Under the pieces are notes generated by a model. It was not told the DNA's origin, searched no databases, and saw only the letters and a program-made list of their open reading frames with translations. This document shows positions 52,301 through 58,300 of a stretch of DNA of 64,000 nt, piece after piece. The stretch's first letter is position 1, and the number at the start of each line of letters is the position of its first letter. The position numbers were made by a program, and so were the translations under genes. The DNA is from Periplaneta americana. Taxonomy: Eukaryota > Arthropoda > Insecta > Blattodea > Blattidae. Location: assembly GCF_040183065.1 (NCBI RefSeq), contig NC_091117.1, positions 95,382,001 to 95,446,000 on the forward strand, given 5' to 3'.

Positions 52301-55300
52301 TTATCCGTGGAGTTTCATTTATGATGTCAATAACTGGAGGCCTTAGGTCTTCTATTCGGTCTGGCCGCACTTCTTCGTGTTGTACATGTAGGCTTGGGGC
52401 ATTTCCACGTTCAGCTAAATGGTGATATGTACGTGTAAATACTCCTGGATCTGGCTGTCTACTATCTGGAAACCGTATCCGATATTCTCGCAACATTACC
52501 GTCGCACAATCCATAAATGAACACAATATCAGCGTATTCTTGATGAGAATACATGAACAGCATTTTCACGATCACCGGCCACTGATAGCCCCGCACGACA
52601 AACTGCACTGCGCGCTGTTTACTGTCTCTAGTGGACGTTTTGCGATCGCTGCCTCACATAGTCTGATGTTCATAGTGCTTGGTGCCGCAAGAAGAGCCGG
52701 ATATTCGCAAGCCATTAACTTCTTAATGCTTCAATTTAGTATAGGGGTATGCTAGGTAATATCGCTGTAAAATGAATCAAGGAATACACTCCTGCATTGT
52801 CGGGCATTAAGTTGCGAACACCCTGTATTGATGGTGTCGAACAGCAACCTCATACCGGTACATCAAAAAATTCAATTTTGCAGGAGAGTGAAAAAACATT
52901 TGAATATCTTGAAAACTAGCAAATGTCTGACATGAAAGTATATTTAAATCTCTTCTTGTGAAGTTTATATCCATGCCTCGACCTAAGATGTGTTTGCAGA
53001 AGATTCCAGAAAATTTCTGTGATAGGAATCAAGAGAAGTCTTATTTCGTTCATATTTTTGACATATGATATTACTGTTCAACACCACGGATATGTTGATT
53101 AACATTACAAACACGTGTTTCAATGGAAAATCAGAACAACTCAAAACTAATATACATACCAGTATAGTAAACTTCAGTTAAATTTTAATAATAATTACTA
53201 AAAATATTTAATATTAACTTTAATTTGGAATAGTTATTTCCTCATTATATGTTAATTAATATTACAAGCAAATAGTGTTTCAATGGAAAGCCAGAACAAC
53301 TCAAGAAATTTTTTTCATCATAGCACCGCACAGTATCTTCTATGTCATCAGCAAGACTGTTAAATGTACAAACATAATCGTAAAATTATTTTGCATTCAC
53401 AGGGCTAAGGAAAGTTTGATTAGTTTTGCAACATATTCGGGTGTCTTTACATGACTTTATTTCGGCAAGGGGTTTTAATTATTTAAATTGAATTCACTTT
53501 TTCCTTCCTTGAGGACTGACATTCTGACTGAAGCACCATTATACATTTGAGAAACTGCAACAGTGGATTTACCTTTAAGATAAGACAACACTTTCTGCTA
53601 TGTTGTTTTAAACAATAATGATGTTTTCATTATTCTTTTACTACTTCTTTATAGTCAAATATCTTATAATCCTTTCCATTCACCTTTACAGTTGTAAACT
53701 TGGAAAACACCCTGCGATAATCAGAAGGGAAAACAATTTATTTTGTTTCTTCCTTCGTTTTGTTTCAATGCGAACAAATGTTCAGTCAGCTCGCATATAG
53801 CTGTGGCCTCTAACTGGGAAAATATGCTGAACCGCTTTGAAAAATCCCCATGATGTATAAGTTCTTATTTTATGTTGAACATGAATAAATTATAATAATA
53901 AAAAAGGTAAAAAATTTTAGGTGGTGATTCCATTTACTTATACCAAATTTTCTCGAATACCATGTGCACTTTTTTTTTTCCGAAATATACAAGTAAAAAA
54001 ATACAAGTGCACGGCTTATTCAAAATGAAGTTGGAAATATTGTCAGATTTTTCTCCTACAGAACTATTAAAGTGATAGCACATGCCATTATCTTCCTGCG
54101 TGGGTATTTCAATTTTTAACATCATTAAACGACATTTTGGTTAGCAGTACATGCGTCAGAATCAAGTTCAGGTGTGATAAATGTATAGTTTATGCATCTT
54201 ATATTTTAAATTCTGAAAATGAGTACTGGTACCACTAAAGATATGAGATTGTGATCCTTTACTTACAGCAAAAAACTTACATGATCAAAGAAGAGAGGGA
54301 ACATGGAAATCATGATGCGTGCTATTAAATGTTGCAGGATATTATCAAAACGAACAATTAAGTAAGTGTGCATCCTGCTCCAGGATAAAATTTATTTATG
54401 AAAGTTTTATTTTTATTTTATATTATTCTCTTTTTATTTTCTTGCCTTTTAAAAGCAGGGTGCATGGGTTATTTAATGGCGTGGGATATTCGAGAAAATA
54501 TGGTATTTTTCTTCTAATATTGTCAAAATGTGAGCTTGATGTGAACAACTCGTTAGGATGTCTACCTGCTTCTGTTTACGACAATGCATACAAAAAATTA
54601 TAATTAATTAGAGGATCATTGTTTTCAAAAAAGAAAAATGTTATATTATACAGTGCATCTCAGAAATCCACGCATTAAATTTAATGAATGGTAGAAGAGG
54701 TAAAAACTTAAAAACAATATAAGGGAAATTGCAAATAATACGGAAAAACATAGAACTTTTCCATTTCAATAACAATTTCAACAAAAAATTTTGAGAATGT
54801 GCACTTCGAACAATGTCAGTACTCATTCTGAAATAAAAATATAATATTGTGTTTATAGAAATATAAAAATTGGAAAAGGTGGAAAAACCCAAATATCTTA
54901 AAACAGTAACAAATATAAATGACACTCAAGAGGAAATTAAACATAGAATAAATATGGGAAATGCCTGCTATTTTTCGGTTGAGAAGCTTTTGCCATCCAG
55001 TCTGCTCTCAAAAAATATGAAAGTTAGAATTTATAAAACAGTTATTTTACCAGTTATTCTGCATGGTTGGAAAACCTGGACTCTCACTTTGAGAGAGAAA
55101 CAGAGGTTCAGGGTGTTCGAGAATAAGGTTGTTAGGAAAATATTTGTGGCTAAGAGGGATGAAGTTATAGGAGAATGGATAAAGTTACACAATGCAGAAC
55201 TGCATACATTGTATTCTTCACCTGACATAATTAGGAACATTAAATTCAGATGTTTGAGATGGGCAGAGAATGTAGCACAAATGGGTGAATCCAATACTAC

Positions 55301-58300
55301 ACATAGTGTGTTAGATGGTAGGCCAGAGGGAAAAATATCTTTGGGGAGGCTGAGACATGGATGGGAGGATAATATTAAAATGAATTTGAGGGAGGTGGGA
55401 TATGATAGTAGGGACTGAATTAATCTTGCTCAGGATAGGGACCAATGGGGAGCTTATGTGAGGGCGGCAATGAACCTCCTGGTTCTCTAAAAGCCGTAAG
55501 TAAGTAAAATATTTGTAACTAAAAGGGATGAATTTACAGGAGAATGGACAAAGATACATAACTTAGAACTGCAAGCATTGCATTCTTCACGTAACATTAT
55601 TAGGATCATTAAATTCAGACATTTGAGAGGGGTAGAGCATGGAGCACATATGGGTGAATCTAGAAATGCATACAGAGTGTTAATTGGAAGACCTGAGGGA
55701 AAAAGACCTTTGGGGAGGATAATATGTTGTTCTTGTTTTCTAATGCCAGGCGTTTGACAATAAATTCATTTGACCTCTTGCACTCCAATATTTTTCAAAG
55801 ATATTATCATGGAAGGATAATATAAAAATGGATTTGAGGCAGGTGGGATTCGATGCTAGGGATTGGATTAATCTTACTCAGGATAGGGACAGATGGCGGG
55901 CTTATGTGAGGGTAGCAATGAACTTATGTGTTCTTTAAAAGCCATTTGCAAGTAAGTGTATACTAAGTCTGTTAACCAAAATTATATAAGTAAATACAGT
56001 ATATATAATAGGTTATAAATCGATAAATATATAATCTATAGTGGCCATTCAAGTATGTCTGATGTTCATGTTCCCACCTGAGAACCGAGCTAATTGCTCT
56101 ATATTAAAGTAATAGATACTTGAACCAATTTTCCGTTTACTTGTCTTTTACATAGTTACATTTCTCATAAAACTATTAAATCCAGTAGAATTCCTCATAT
56201 CCGCCAACTGTGGGACAAAGCCAGTGCAGGATAATTGGAAAATACGTTTATAGGTTATGTAAAGACACACTGTACTGCACAAATATTTTTTTCCATGTTG
56301 AAATTTAGTAATTTTCATATTGATAGAAAATATTTACTTTCAGTACTGAATACGATAATGTACATTCATCAGATCATAATAATTGTAATACAGTAATACA
56401 TAATAACATAAAAAATACTAAATGTTTTTGTAAACTTATGACAATTTTAAATGGCGATCATGTGAGTCATGTGACGTGAAGAGCAGTGTAGCCAACATCA
56501 CAACTATAAAGACTATGAAGTAGTGCTCGATGATTTGAGCATAAGAACATTTTGCCTGTGTTTTGCAAAATCCATTGTGCAACAGCAGCGCTTAGCAGTA
56601 ATAGCCATGATACTATCCATCACTCGAATAAAATTTTTACACGCTGTAGAAACAAAGAATTTCACACTTTCGTATTTAGAGTATCCAACAATTCTTCGAA
56701 ACGGGTGAGTTCAACTGTTAAATTGAAAGGTATTGTCTCTGAGCATTGTTTGCAAGGTCCAAGTGACAGATTACTGATGCTACCCTCTACTCCAGGAACA
56801 TAAAGGGTTTTTTGTCTATGTTTTCACGCATGAACAGTGTAAAGAGTAAACACAATATGTGGCATGTGCGATCTACGAAAACTACTCACATCTTTGTCCG
56901 ACTCTTCTCTTTCGCATGAATGACTTTTTTTTTTTTTTGGCCTAGCCAAAAGTGCCACTGTTTTGGTATTGCTGGTTATTTGGGTGCTGGATACAAGAGA
57001 TTTTACTATATGTGAGTGTCACATTAAAGAAACTTGTTGCATAATTATAAAATGAGACTTCATTGGTGAAAAATATTGTACTCTACCTGATTAAATAGTG
57101 AATCTTTTCTTGATACCCACGTAGCTCCTGAAGAAAGAGAGTCATTGTAGAATAATATTCATCAGCAATATCAAAATTAGGTACTCGTGACGCATTTGAG
57201 TAGATTTCCAGACGTCTGGAACATGAAAATGTGTAATCAAGTTTAGTTCACTAAAATACTGTGCAATAATTTAAATACTTAATTCCACATAAAACTTGAC
57301 ATGCAAGTAATAGGCTATATTTTGTTTTTTCCTTTAAATGGAACATAGAATGAAAATTATTTTATTTACTTCTTTAACTACTGCCTTATATCTGTAGCTT
57401 TATTAGAGCTTTGTGCAATTGAAGATGTGTATTCCAAAGTGTCCTAATCTTTTTTTTTTATACTGAATGTAGCTTCAGAATTATTATTTCACTTTCTATC
57501 AAAGGGACATAAACATATATTCTATAATGCCATAAATCATTCTTTACATGCAATGAGAAATATAAAATTTATTCCAAACTATCCTAAATATTCTGTTTAT
57601 TGTTTCCAAACTGTCCTAAGTCGGCATGCACAGTATGGGCTTTACACAAAATGTCACTTGAGGAGCTTATTTTCAAAACGACCTTTGTCCATTCCCGTAA
57701 CTTTGTGGGAAATCACGAGAAACGTTTTTAGGTCTAAAATTTCGTACCAGCAAGAGATATTATGAAACCAAAGCAGGTGGGTGAATTTAGAATAAAATGG
57801 GGGGATGAGAGACTTTTATTCCAAAGCTGGAACTAATATTTTGTTGCAATTTTTGCTGTTTACAAGAGTAAGTTTGATTCCAATAGTCACTTTTAAAGCA
57901 AGATTTTAGTGGTTTAAAGGGCGTTCTGAAGCCAAATCATGACAACTGTATGTTAACTTTATGAAGAATGCATGGACACAGAAAGCTCATTTTCGTTATC
58001 AGGTGGACAAGAGACATTTTGAAAATGAGCTCCTCACTTGCACTGTTAGGTTGGATGCACATTATATCCATAAAATATGAATGAAATTAATATTGAAGGA
58101 TACAGTGATGCTGTTTTACAGTCTCGAAGAGGATAAGAAAAATCTTTTCTCATAAACACATGGTTGTAATGCTAGTAGGCCTAATTTAACAAATAATGAC
58201 ATACAATATTTTTTAAAGAAATCTATAGTTACAAAACAGTGTATGAACAGGATAACTACTTGATTAAGTTTGTGTATCCTCATGAAACCAAACCAAAGAT

